DNA from: Flavobacteriales bacterium UBA7443
GTDB lineage: Bacteria; Bacteroidota; Bacteroidia; Flavobacteriales_D; Sanyastnellaceae
Direction: 5' to 3'
Length of the DNA: 5,172 nt
Assembly (NCBI GenBank): GCA_002477505.1
Contig: DLQB01000121.1
Location: 1-5,172, forward strand
Every line of letters starts with the position of its first letter. Within the stretch, counting starts at the first letter, position 1. The translations under genes and the position numbers were made by a program. Under the pieces are notes generated by a model. The model saw nothing but the letters and a program-made list of their open reading frames with translations, did not search any database and had not been told where the DNA came from. Below are positions 1 to 5,172 of this stretch, piece after piece.

Positions 1-273
1 GTTCCTGTGCTTGGGCTGATCGAAAACATGGCTTTTTTCGTTCCACCGGACATGCCCGAGAAGCGCTACGACATTTTTGGTCGCGATGGAGCGAAACGCC
101 TTGCGGAGTCCTTGGAGACACCGTTTTTGGGTGAGTTGCCATTGATCCAATCCATCCGAGAGGCGGGCGATGCGGGACGTCCTGCTATGCTGCAAGGAGA
201 TTCTCCCGCGGCCGCTGCTTTCCGAGCGGTGTTGGCTAACTTGCTCCAAGTTTTGGGGAAGAAAACCGATTGA
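1..273 (+). CDS. Mrp/ApbC (NBP35-like) family P-loop ATPase, C-terminal part (5' truncated by window edge)
   Basis: The frame is open from the first base and ends at TGA 271-273, giving the last 90 residues of a protein whose ATP-binding N-terminal part lies outside the window. The segment reads VPVLGLIENMAFF, then YDIFGRDGAKRLAE, then PFLGELPLIQSIREAGDAGRP, which is the characteristic C-terminal part of Mrp/ApbC/NBP35 proteins (ENM strand, IFG..G...LA, LG.(I/L)PL...I...GD.G.P). Members of this family are cytoplasmic homodimeric ATPases that bind and transfer Fe-S clusters to apoproteins. In ApbC and Nbp35 a CxxC pair follows the ENM motif; here the loop is PPDMPEKR and the visible 90 residues contain no cysteine. 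From memory, Bacteroidota orthologues often show this proline-rich loop. The stop overlaps the next ORF's ATG (TGATG), so it is co-transcribed with an Nfu-like carrier, supporting an Fe-S role. Family assignment is strong; cluster binding by this protein is uncertain. Confidence 0.9.
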   Translation, partial: VPVLGLIENMAFFVPPDMPEKRYDIFGRDGAKRLAESLETPFLGELPLIQSIREAGDAGRPAMLQGDSPAAAAFRAVLANLLQVLGKKTD

Positions 274-524
274 TGGCATCGCCGAAAGACATACACGAAC
301 GCGTAGAAGCTGCATTGCAAACGCTGCGGCCATATTTGGAGGCGGACGGTGGCGATATCAGCTTGGTTGAGGTCACCGATGAGCTCCACGTCCGAGTGGA
401 ACTTCATGGCGCCTGTGCAGATTGCCAAATGATCCATATGACCATGAAAGGAGGGGTGGAACAGGCCATTCGCCAAGCCGCTCCCGAAGTAGTGAAAGTC
501 GAAGCGATCAATTGGTCGGAATAG
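273..524 (+). CDS. NifU C-terminal domain (Nfu-type) Fe-S cluster carrier protein
   Basis: An 83-residue protein consisting only of the NifU C-terminal (Nfu) domain. It has the N-terminal helix (residues 6-20), the near-invariant LEADGGDISLVEV block (22-34), and the cluster-binding GACADC loop with Cys48 and Cys51, followed by MTMKGGVEQAIR and a terminal APEVVKVEAI strand. Nfu proteins bind a [4Fe-4S] or [2Fe-2S] cluster across a dimer through the two CxxC pairs and hand it to target apoproteins in the cytoplasm. The usual motif is GxCxxCPxSxxTL; here the residue after the second Cys is Gln and the Ser is replaced (CQMIHMTM), a mild departure. I chose ATG 273-275 because it overlaps the upstream TGA; an in-frame TTG immediately before it would add one residue. 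A GGGGAAG stretch at 255-261 could act as a weak ribosome site. Translational coupling with the Mrp gene is likely. Confidence 0.93.
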   Translation: MASPKDIHERVEAALQTLRPYLEADGGDISLVEVTDELHVRVELHGACADCQMIHMTMKGGVEQAIRQAAPEVVKVEAINWSE

Positions 525-552
525 GCATGGAGAACGGGTTTTCATTTTTGCC

Positions 553-578
553 GAACAACAGGTACCTCGTCGTTGTTC
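553..578. repeat. Inverted repeat (7-bp arms) in the nfu-reductase intergenic region
   Basis: GAACAAC at 553-559 and GTTGTTC at 572-578 are perfect inverted arms around a 12-base loop; the loop begins with the 8-bp palindrome AGGTACCT (560-567). It lies 29 bp after the Nfu stop and just before the AT-rich stretch ATTCATTAATTTT. It could be a weak intrinsic terminator for the mrp-nfu pair or an operator overlapping the -33 region of the candidate promoter at 585-592. The dyad is seen directly; both roles are inference. Confidence 0.5.
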
Positions 579-584
579 ATTCAT

Positions 585-592
585 TAATTTTG
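585..592 (+). promoter_or_regulatory. Candidate Bacteroidota -7 promoter element upstream of the reductase gene
   Basis: TAATTTTG matches the Bacteroidota sigma-ABfr -7 consensus TAnnTTTG. Transcription would begin near 597-600, leaving a leader of about 40 bases before the ATG at 639. No TTG sits at the expected -33 distance (17-23 bases upstream); that zone is occupied by the inverted repeat at 553-578, so the -33 element is missing or replaced by an activator site. The 8-mer could occur by chance in AT-rich intergenic DNA. Confidence 0.4.
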
Positions 593-638
593 CGACCGTT
601 CAAAGCAGAGCAATTCAATTTTAGAACTTGATTTCAGC

Positions 639-1646
639 ATGATCCAAACCGACATCCTTATCATTGGAGCTGGTCCTTGTGGCTTATTCACGGTGTTTGA
701 AGCCGGCCTGCTTAAGCTGCGTTGTCACTTGATTGACGCGTTGCCTCAGGCGGGTGGCCAATGCAGTGAAATCTACCCGAAGAAACCCATTTATGACATC
801 CCGGCATACCCGTCTATTTTGGCAGGTGATTTGGTCGATAAATTGATGGAACAAGCGGCTCCGTTCGAACCGGGTTTTACGTTGGGTGAACGTGCAGAGG
901 AAATTGAGAAAGACGAAGAGGGCCAATTCATACTGACAACCAATCGAGGCACGAAGCACCGCGCTCCCATCATCGCGATCGCGGGCGGCTTGGGATGTTT
1001 TGAACCGCGCAAACCTCCGGTGGATGGCCTGGCGAATTTTGAAGATCACGGGGTAGAATACATCATCAAGGATCCAGAATTTTACCGTGACAAGAAAGTC
1101 ATCATTTCCGGTGGTGGCGACTCCGCGCTGGATTGGGCCATTTTCTTGGCGGAAGGTGTGGCGAAGGAGGTCACATTGGTGCATCGACGCACCGAATTTC
1201 GCGGGCATTTGGATAGCGTTCAGAAAGTCATGGATCACGCGGCAGCCGGCCGCATTCGATTGATGACCAATGCCGAAGTGGTAGAGGTGCACGGCGATAC
1301 TGATCTGCAATCCGTAGTGGTCAAGACCAAGGAAGACGGAATGCATACGTTGGCGACCGACCATTGGGTTCCGTTGTTTGGGTTGAGTCCCAAATTGGGT
1401 CCCATTGCCGATTGGAATCTGAACATCACCAAGAACGCCGTGGAGGTCGATACCTTTGATTACAGCACGAATGTTCCTGGGATTTATGCGATCGGAGACA
1501 TCAATACGTACCCGGGCAAACTGAAGTTGATTTTGTGCGGTTTTCACGAGGCCACTCTCATGGTTCAGAGCGCATTCAAACGTATCTATCCCGACAAGAA
1601 TCTGGTGCTCAAGTACACCACGGTGAATGGTGTGAATGCCTTCTGA
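639..1646 (+). CDS. Ferredoxin--NADP+ reductase, thioredoxin-reductase-like (FNR2/YumC type)
   Basis: A 335-residue flavoprotein with two nucleotide-binding domains. The FAD dinucleotide fold is at the N-terminus (GAGPCG, residues 10-15, with the acidic Asp33 strand end), followed by GGQCSEIYPKKPIYDIPAYP (39-58), a block typical of this reductase group. The NADPH domain has GGGDSA (158-163) and VHRRTEFRGH (181-190), whose arginines fit recognition of the NADPH 2'-phosphate. The C-terminal FAD motif YAIGDINTYPGKLKLI (283-298) is diagnostic of FNR2-type enzymes. The redox-active CxxC of true thioredoxin reductases is absent; at the equivalent zone there is GLGCFEPR with one Cys (120). Family members are cytoplasmic homodimers that transfer electrons between NADPH and ferredoxin or flavodoxin. 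The ferredoxin gene starts 25 bp downstream and is the obvious partner. The ATG start leaves a standard-length N-terminus beginning directly at the FAD fold; no Shine-Dalgarno is evident. Confidence 0.93.
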   Translation: MIQTDILIIGAGPCGLFTVFEAGLLKLRCHLIDALPQAGGQCSEIYPKKPIYDIPAYPSILAGDLVDKLMEQAAPFEPGFTLGERAEEIEKDEEGQFILTTNRGTKHRAPIIAIAGGLGCFEPRKPPVDGLANFEDHGVEYIIKDPEFYRDKKVIISGGGDSALDWAIFLAEGVAKEVTLVHRRTEFRGHLDSVQKVMDHAAAGRIRLMTNAEVVEVHGDTDLQSVVVKTKEDGMHTLATDHWVPLFGLSPKLGPIADWNLNITKNAVEVDTFDYSTNVPGIYAIGDINTYPGKLKLILCGFHEATLMVQSAFKRIYPDKNLVLKYTTVNGVNAF

Positions 1647-1671
1647 TTGAACCTGAAGAACTTTTGCAAGC

Positions 1672-1998
1672 ATGGAAAACACCATTCGCATCCAAGTAGT
1701 AGATCGAGAAGGTCAAGTGCATGACCTCGATGGGCCCACAGACATGGGCATGAACATGATGGAATTATGTCGCAGCGCTGAGCTTCCGGTGGAAGGGACA
1801 TGCGGCGGAATGGCGATGTGCGCCAGTTGTCACATGTATGTGGAAAGCGGCCACTCGTTGCCTGAAAAATCAGACGATGAGGAGGACATGTTGGACGAAG
1901 CGTTTTTTGTAGAGGACAACAGTCGGTTGGGGTGTCAAATCCATTTGGCCAATGACCTGGACGGGCTCAAAGTGAAATTGGCTCCGGTCGGAAACTGA
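1672..1998 (+). CDS. [2Fe-2S] ferredoxin, adrenodoxin/ISC type
   Basis: A 108-residue acidic protein with the adrenodoxin-class cysteine pattern: Cys44, Cys50 and Cys53 (GTCGGMAMCASC, i.e. C-x5-C-x2-C) and the fourth ligand Cys88 in RLGCQI. Between them lies a strongly acidic helix region (EKSDDEEDMLDEA, residues 65-77), which in adrenodoxin and Fdx is the docking surface for the reductase. It has the beta-grasp fold length expected and no signal peptide, so it is cytoplasmic. It should carry single electrons, most plausibly from the upstream FNR2-type reductase with which it forms a two-gene unit. Downstream acceptors are not in the window; known partners of this class include Fe-S cluster assembly on IscU-like scaffolds and P450s, and the Mrp-Nfu genes nearby make an Fe-S assembly role attractive but unproven. 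The ATG at 1672 is chosen because the N-terminal beta strand (TIRIQVVD) follows at once. Confidence 0.93.
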   Translation: MENTIRIQVVDREGQVHDLDGPTDMGMNMMELCRSAELPVEGTCGGMAMCASCHMYVESGHSLPEKSDDEEDMLDEAFFVEDNSRLGCQIHLANDLDGLKVKLAPVGN

Positions 1999-2079
1999 AG
2001 CCCGGACATTCAGCATTTCTTCGCACAGATGCGTCCGTGCAGTATTCGTCCGTGCAGATGGGTTGGCTTCCCGCGAGGT
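1999..2079. other. Convergent intergenic region with an 11-bp direct repeat and no clear terminator
   Basis: Between the ferredoxin stop and the stop of the opposing phosphatase gene. CGTCCGTGCAG occurs at 2032-2042 and again at 2047-2057 (15-base period). GAAGCC at 1997-2002 (starting inside the ferredoxin stop codon) is complementary to GGCTTC at 2065-2070, and CGGAC at 2003-2007 can pair with either GTCCG (2033-2037 or 2048-2052), so an irregular long-range hairpin is conceivable. There is no compact GC stem with a T-run in either direction, so how the two convergent transcripts end is not evident. Confidence 0.4.
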
Positions 2080-2886
2080 TTATTGCAACGCAGGCACAGC
2101 GGCGCTGGCGGGATTCCCATGGTGCAGCCACTGTTGCACCACCGGTGACTTGCTAATGGCTTCAAGGCTTTCCAAATGACGCAATCCGTGGGCGTCCGAG
2201 CAAATCATGCGCGCCGTTTTGCTTTCAACCAAGCGCTTCGCCACCTGGTACATTTCGGGACCGTAGGCTCCTGCGAGTGACGCGGCATTGACAGTGATCC
2301 AAAAGCCACGATCGGCCAACGCTTGAATTTCTTGGGGCATTTGATGCCAATACGGATAGCGCTCGGCGTGCGCCAAAACACCGGTATACCCTGCCATTTG
2401 TAATTCGAACAGCACATGGTCGTGGTTCATGGGAGGTTCATGGAACCCAAATTCAAACAAGACACACTTGATTTCACGGCCATTTTCATCGACGCCAGGA
2501 AACCAAAGGAGATCGTCGGCTGCGATGCAATGCTCAAAGTGATCGTCCAAGAAGTATTCGGCGGCGAGGTGCACGTTGAATTCCGGCCAACGCGCCGCGA
2601 CGGCATCTTTTAATTTTTCAAACGGATCGCGCAGGGTGTGGATGGAATTGGGGTAGATGTCGGAATGTATGTGCGGGGTGATAACCGATTGGCGGTATCC
2701 CATGGCCACAAGTTTTTCGATCATCGCCATGGATTGCTCCAGAGACTCGGCGCCGTCGTCCACTCCAGGCACCATGTGCGAATGCACATCGGTCACGAGG
2801 AATTCGCCAATGCGCATGGGTTGAGCGCTGAAGTCAGGCGCCTCGGCACGATTGGATTTGGGACGAAGGCGATTGAGCCAGCTCAT
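2080..2886 (-). CDS. PHP-family protein-tyrosine phosphatase, CpsB/CapC/YwqE type
   Basis: A 268-residue protein with the full set of polymerase-and-histidinol-phosphatase metal motifs: DVHSHMVPGVDDG (residues 33-45), TPHIHSD (70-76), AAEYFLDD (108-115), LAHAERYP (171-178) and CSDAHG (229-234). These supply the His, Asp and Glu ligands of the trinuclear metal centre. Family members (CpsB of Streptococcus pneumoniae, YwqE of Bacillus subtilis) dephosphorylate tyrosines on the BY-kinase that controls capsule or exopolysaccharide polymerisation and export. The first ~25 residues are basic and precede the catalytic fold (SWLNRLRPK); such a short extension resembles what I recall from Bacteroidota homologues, and there is no signal peptide. 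Its ATG overlaps the TGA of rfbB by ATGA, so translation is probably coupled. No Wzc-like kinase is visible; it would be expected further upstream or elsewhere in the polysaccharide locus. Other PHP activities cannot be excluded, but the context favours the tyrosine phosphatase. Confidence 0.9.
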   Translation of the reverse strand: MSWLNRLRPKSNRAEAPDFSAQPMRIGEFLVTDVHSHMVPGVDDGAESLEQSMAMIEKLVAMGYRQSVITPHIHSDIYPNSIHTLRDPFEKLKDAVAARWPEFNVHLAAEYFLDDHFEHCIAADDLLWFPGVDENGREIKCVLFEFGFHEPPMNHDHVLFELQMAGYTGVLAHAERYPYWHQMPQEIQALADRGFWITVNAASLAGAYGPEMYQVAKRLVESKTARMICSDAHGLRHLESLEAISKSPVVQQWLHHGNPASAAVPALQ

Positions 2887-3956
2887 TCTTCGTCTCGGTT
2901 GCTGTACATATTTTGATAATACTGCTGGTATTGTCCAGAGGTCACGGAGTCAAGCCATTGCCCATTGCTCAAGTACCAATCAACGGTTGCCGCCAGGCCT
3001 TTTTCGAAGGTGATGGATGGTTTCCAGCCCAATTCTTCCTCAATGCGCGAGGCGTCAATCGCATAACGCATATCATGGCCTGCTCGGTCTTTTACATATT
3101 CAATCAGGCCTTTCGAAGTGCCTTCTGGCCTTCCCAAAGCTTCGTCAACCAAGCGAATGAGTTCGTGCACCAAATCAATGTTGCGCCATTCGTTCAAGCC
3201 CCCGATGTTGTATGTTCGGCCAAACGCACCGTTGTGAAGAATAACATCAATCGCCGACGCGTGATCTTCAACCCACAGCCAGTCCCGAACGTTGACCCCT
3301 TCGCCATAGACAGGCAAGGGGCGTTGGTCTCGGATGTTGCGAATCATTAGTGGGATGAGCTTTTCAGGGAATTGAAAAGAACCGTAATTGTTCGAGCAGT
3401 TGGAAATGACCACAGGCAAGCCATACGTGTGATGCCAAGCGCGGACGAGGTGGTCGCTCGACGCCTTGGAAGAACTGTAGGGGCTGCGCGGGTCATACGG
3501 TGTGTCTTCGGTAAATAGCCCTTCAGCACCCAAGGATCCATAGACCTCGTCGGTAGAGATGTGGTAGAAACATTTGCCTTCCATGTCGCTTTCCCACGCA
3601 TTTTTAGCCGCGTGCAGCAAGGTGGCAGTACCAATGATGTTGGTCTCGAGGAAGGCCATTGGATTGGTGATGCTCCGGTCCACATGGCTCTCGGCAGCGA
3701 GGTGGACGACAGCATCAAATTTGTGCTGTTCAAACAAGGATTCGATCAAGGCGCGGTCTTGGATGTCACCTTTGACAAATGCATACTGCGGTGCGTTCTC
3801 GATGTCCCGTAGATTCTCGAGGTTTCCGGCGTACGTCAGCAAGTCCAGATTCACAATTTTCGCTTCCTCGTGGTTCTTGAGCAACGTTCGGACCACGTGC
3901 GAGCCAATGAAGCCGGCACCGCCTGTGACGAGAATGGATTGGAATGTGCGTTTCAT
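2883..3956 (-). CDS. rfbB: dTDP-glucose 4,6-dehydratase
   Basis: A 357-residue extended short-chain dehydrogenase/reductase. It has the NAD+ Rossmann motif GGAGFIG (residues 12-18), LDLLTYAGNLENL (37-49), HLAAESHVDRSI (85-96), the catalytic STDEVYG (134-140) with the Thr-Asp-Glu triad characteristic of 4,6-dehydratases, and the YSSSK pair Tyr160/Lys164. NCSNNYG, FPEKLIPLMI and NVRDWLWVEDHA follow, all hallmark RmlB blocks. It converts dTDP-D-glucose to dTDP-4-keto-6-deoxy-D-glucose, the branch point to dTDP-L-rhamnose and other deoxysugars for O-antigen or capsule. The ATG at 3954-3956 places the Rossmann strand directly at the N-terminus and is preferred; an in-frame TTG at 3966-3968 would add four residues. 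It begins 14 bp after the dehydrogenase stop and its TGA overlaps the phosphatase ATG. The companion genes rfbA, rfbC and rfbD are not in the window, so the final sugar is unknown. Confidence 0.95.
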   Translation of the reverse strand: MKRTFQSILVTGGAGFIGSHVVRTLLKNHEEAKIVNLDLLTYAGNLENLRDIENAPQYAFVKGDIQDRALIESLFEQHKFDAVVHLAAESHVDRSITNPMAFLETNIIGTATLLHAAKNAWESDMEGKCFYHISTDEVYGSLGAEGLFTEDTPYDPRSPYSSSKASSDHLVRAWHHTYGLPVVISNCSNNYGSFQFPEKLIPLMIRNIRDQRPLPVYGEGVNVRDWLWVEDHASAIDVILHNGAFGRTYNIGGLNEWRNIDLVHELIRLVDEALGRPEGTSKGLIEYVKDRAGHDMRYAIDASRIEEELGWKPSITFEKGLAATVDWYLSNGQWLDSVTSGQYQQYYQNMYSNRDEE

Positions 3957-3970
3957 GCGTTCGTTCAAGG

Positions 3971-5172
3971 TTAAAGACTCCAGTAATTCAGGCGTTCGAT
4001 TTGGCCGCGAAGCAGCCCTTTCAAATCCGCAAGAACCCCTTTGTCATCTTTCATCAGTGCTTCAAAATCAGTTTCGGTCATCCCGCGGTATGGCTCGTGA
4101 CTCACGGCGAGAATCACTGCGTCGTAGGCTCCCATGGTTGGGCTTTCGGACAGGTCGAATCCGTATTCATCTGTGACTTCGGCTGGGTTTGCGAAGGGGT
4201 CGATGACGTCCACTGCAATGCTGTAACTCTGCAATTCACGAATGACATCCACCACCTTGGTATTGCGGATGTCCGCCACATCTTCTTTGAAGGTCAATCC
4301 CATGACGAGGATGCGCGATTCCAGCGGATTCTTGTCTTGCTCGAGCATTTTCTTGACAACCTGTTTGCCAACGTGGGCGCCCATGGCATCATTTACGTGC
4401 CTGCCGGAATTGATGACCCGCGCGTTGTATCCCAGTTTGTTGGATTTCCACGTCAGGTAATACGGGTCAATGCCGATGCAGTGTCCGCCGACCAGTCCCG
4501 GAGAGAATTTGAGGAAATTCCATTTCGTTCCTGCGGCCTCCAAGACTTCATACGTGTTGATGCCGATGCGATCGAATATGATGCTGAGCTCGTTGATGAG
4601 CGCAATATTGACATCGCGCTGCGTATTCTCGATGATTTTGGAAGCTTCTGCTACTTTGATGCTTGAGGCACGGTGTGTCCCCGCCTTGACCACCAATTCA
4701 TACGTTTTGGCAATGTCTTCCGAACTGCTCTCATCCGAGCCACTCACCACCTTCACAATGGTTTCTACTGTATTGACCTTGTCCCCCGGATTGATTCGCT
4801 CCGGGCTGTAACCTACTTTGAAGTCTTTGTTGAAGCTTAATCCGCTGACCTCTTCGAGGACAGGAACGCAATCGTCTTCTGTGCATCCGGGGTACACCGT
4901 GGACTCGTAGACGACATAATCGCCAGGTTTTAGCGCACCTGCGACGGTCCGTGTTGCTCCGAGCAGGGGCTTGAGGTCAGGATGATTGGATGGATTGATG
5001 GGGGTCGGGACCGCGACAATGTGAAACTGTGCACGCTTCAAGTCTTCCGGATCCGCCGAGAATGTGATGTCACATCCTTCGAAATCTTTGGCTTCCAATT
5101 CTTCCGACGGATCGATTTGATTGCGCATCATTTCGACGCGTTCGGCGTTGATGTCGAATCCGATGACCCGGA
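3971..5172 (-). CDS. Nucleotide-sugar dehydrogenase, UDP-N-acetylhexosamine 6-dehydrogenase type (TviB/WbpO/CapL-like), 5' end outside window
   Basis: The frame runs from TAA at 3971-3973 to the window's right edge. It reads RVIGFDINAERVEMM before the two methionines at 5126-5131, so these are internal and the true start lies beyond the edge; roughly the first 25-30 residues, with the GxGYVGLP NAD motif, should be missing. Visible UDP-glucose/GDP-mannose dehydrogenase family blocks, numbered from the first of those methionines, are VAVPTPIN (39-46), YESTVYPGCTE (75-85), GYSPERINPGD (107-117), the AEASKIIENTQRDVNIALINE helix (161-181) and the catalytic cysteine block PGLVGGHCIGIDPYYLT (211-227, Cys218), then GLTFKEDVADIRN (278-290) in the C-terminal UDP-binding domain. 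The GLVGGHCIGIDPYYLT form resembles TviB/WbpO/CapL enzymes that oxidise UDP-GlcNAc or UDP-GalNAc to the uronic acid with two NAD+; exact substrate is inference. It leads directly into rfbB, marking a surface-polysaccharide operon. Confidence 0.92.
   Translation of the reverse strand, partial: RVIGFDINAERVEMMRNQIDPSEELEAKDFEGCDITFSADPEDLKRAQFHIVAVPTPINPSNHPDLKPLLGATRTVAGALKPGDYVVYESTVYPGCTEDDCVPVLEEVSGLSFNKDFKVGYSPERINPGDKVNTVETIVKVVSGSDESSSEDIAKTYELVVKAGTHRASSIKVAEASKIIENTQRDVNIALINELSIIFDRIGINTYEVLEAAGTKWNFLKFSPGLVGGHCIGIDPYYLTWKSNKLGYNARVINSGRHVNDAMGAHVGKQVVKKMLEQDKNPLESRILVMGLTFKEDVADIRNTKVVDVIRELQSYSIAVDVIDPFANPAEVTDEYGFDLSESPTMGAYDAVILAVSHEPYRGMTETDFEALMKDDKGVLADLKGLLRGQIERLNYWSL

Noticed and set aside
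66..584. A 172-codon open frame on the - strand opposite the Mrp tail and Nfu gene
   Set aside because: No family motif, and it crosses two well-supported + strand genes and their intergenic region.
684..1691. A 335-codon open frame on the - strand lying opposite the reductase gene
   Set aside because: Its translation has no recognisable family motif, whereas the + strand frame has the complete FAD and NADPH motifs of a reductase. The equal length is coincidence; it is a shadow of the codon pattern of the real gene.
2023..2040. GCAC/GTGC short stem as the ferredoxin terminator
   Set aside because: Only four base pairs around a 10-base loop and no T-run follows; too weak for an intrinsic terminator.
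3966..3968. TTG as an alternative rfbB start adding four residues
   Set aside because: The ATG at 3954-3956 places the Rossmann strand at the usual distance from the N-terminus and no ribosome site favours the TTG, though it cannot be formally excluded.
3944..4666. A 240-codon + strand frame opposite the dehydrogenase gene
   Set aside because: The opposite strand encodes conserved dehydrogenase blocks throughout this stretch; the + translation resembles nothing known to me.
5126..5131. Either of two adjacent Met codons as the true start of the dehydrogenase
   Set aside because: The frame stays open to the window edge and encodes VIGFDIN..RV, the conserved second strand of the NAD-binding fold, so these methionines are internal.

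Overview
The window looks like a chromosomal piece of a Bacteroidota bacterium, perhaps a flavobacteria-like lineage of moderate GC content. This is inferred from protein style and gene order: an Mrp ATPase followed by a NifU C-terminal domain protein, a ferredoxin/ferredoxin reductase pair, and a CpsB/YwqE-type PHP phosphatase in a sugar-nucleotide cluster. Gene starts mostly lack clear Shine-Dalgarno sequences, and a TAnnTTTG-type -7 box precedes the reductase gene; both fit the phylum. No 16S rRNA or other strong taxonomic marker is present, so genus cannot be given.

Left half (1-1998, + strand): an iron-sulfur and redox block. The tail of an Mrp/ApbC-family P-loop ATPase (5' end outside the window) overlaps by one base the start of a small Nfu-type Fe-S carrier. 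A 114-bp intergenic region follows, holding an inverted repeat and a candidate promoter. Next come a thioredoxin-reductase-like ferredoxin-NADP+ reductase and, 25 bp later, an adrenodoxin/ISC-type [2Fe-2S] ferredoxin. Together they could assemble and deliver Fe-S clusters (Mrp, Nfu) and move electrons from NADPH through the reductase to the ferredoxin.

Middle (1999-2079): an 81-bp convergent intergenic region with an 11-bp direct repeat and no convincing classical terminator.

Right half (2080-5172, - strand): a surface-polysaccharide block transcribed leftwards, in the order nucleotide-sugar dehydrogenase (UDP-HexNAc 6-dehydrogenase type, start outside the window), dTDP-glucose 4,6-dehydratase (rfbB), then a PHP-family protein-tyrosine phosphatase of the CpsB/YwqE type. 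The gaps are 14 bp and a 4-base ATGA overlap, so this is almost certainly one operon and the downstream end of a capsule, O-antigen or exopolysaccharide locus. The first two enzymes make activated sugars; the phosphatase would counteract a Wzc-like tyrosine kinase, which is not in view.

No tRNA, rRNA, CRISPR, insertion sequence or phage feature was seen. The genes are recognisable families; I see no clear evidence of an undescribed system. The points most worth checking are the dyad beside the reductase promoter and the cysteine-free C-terminal part of the Mrp protein.
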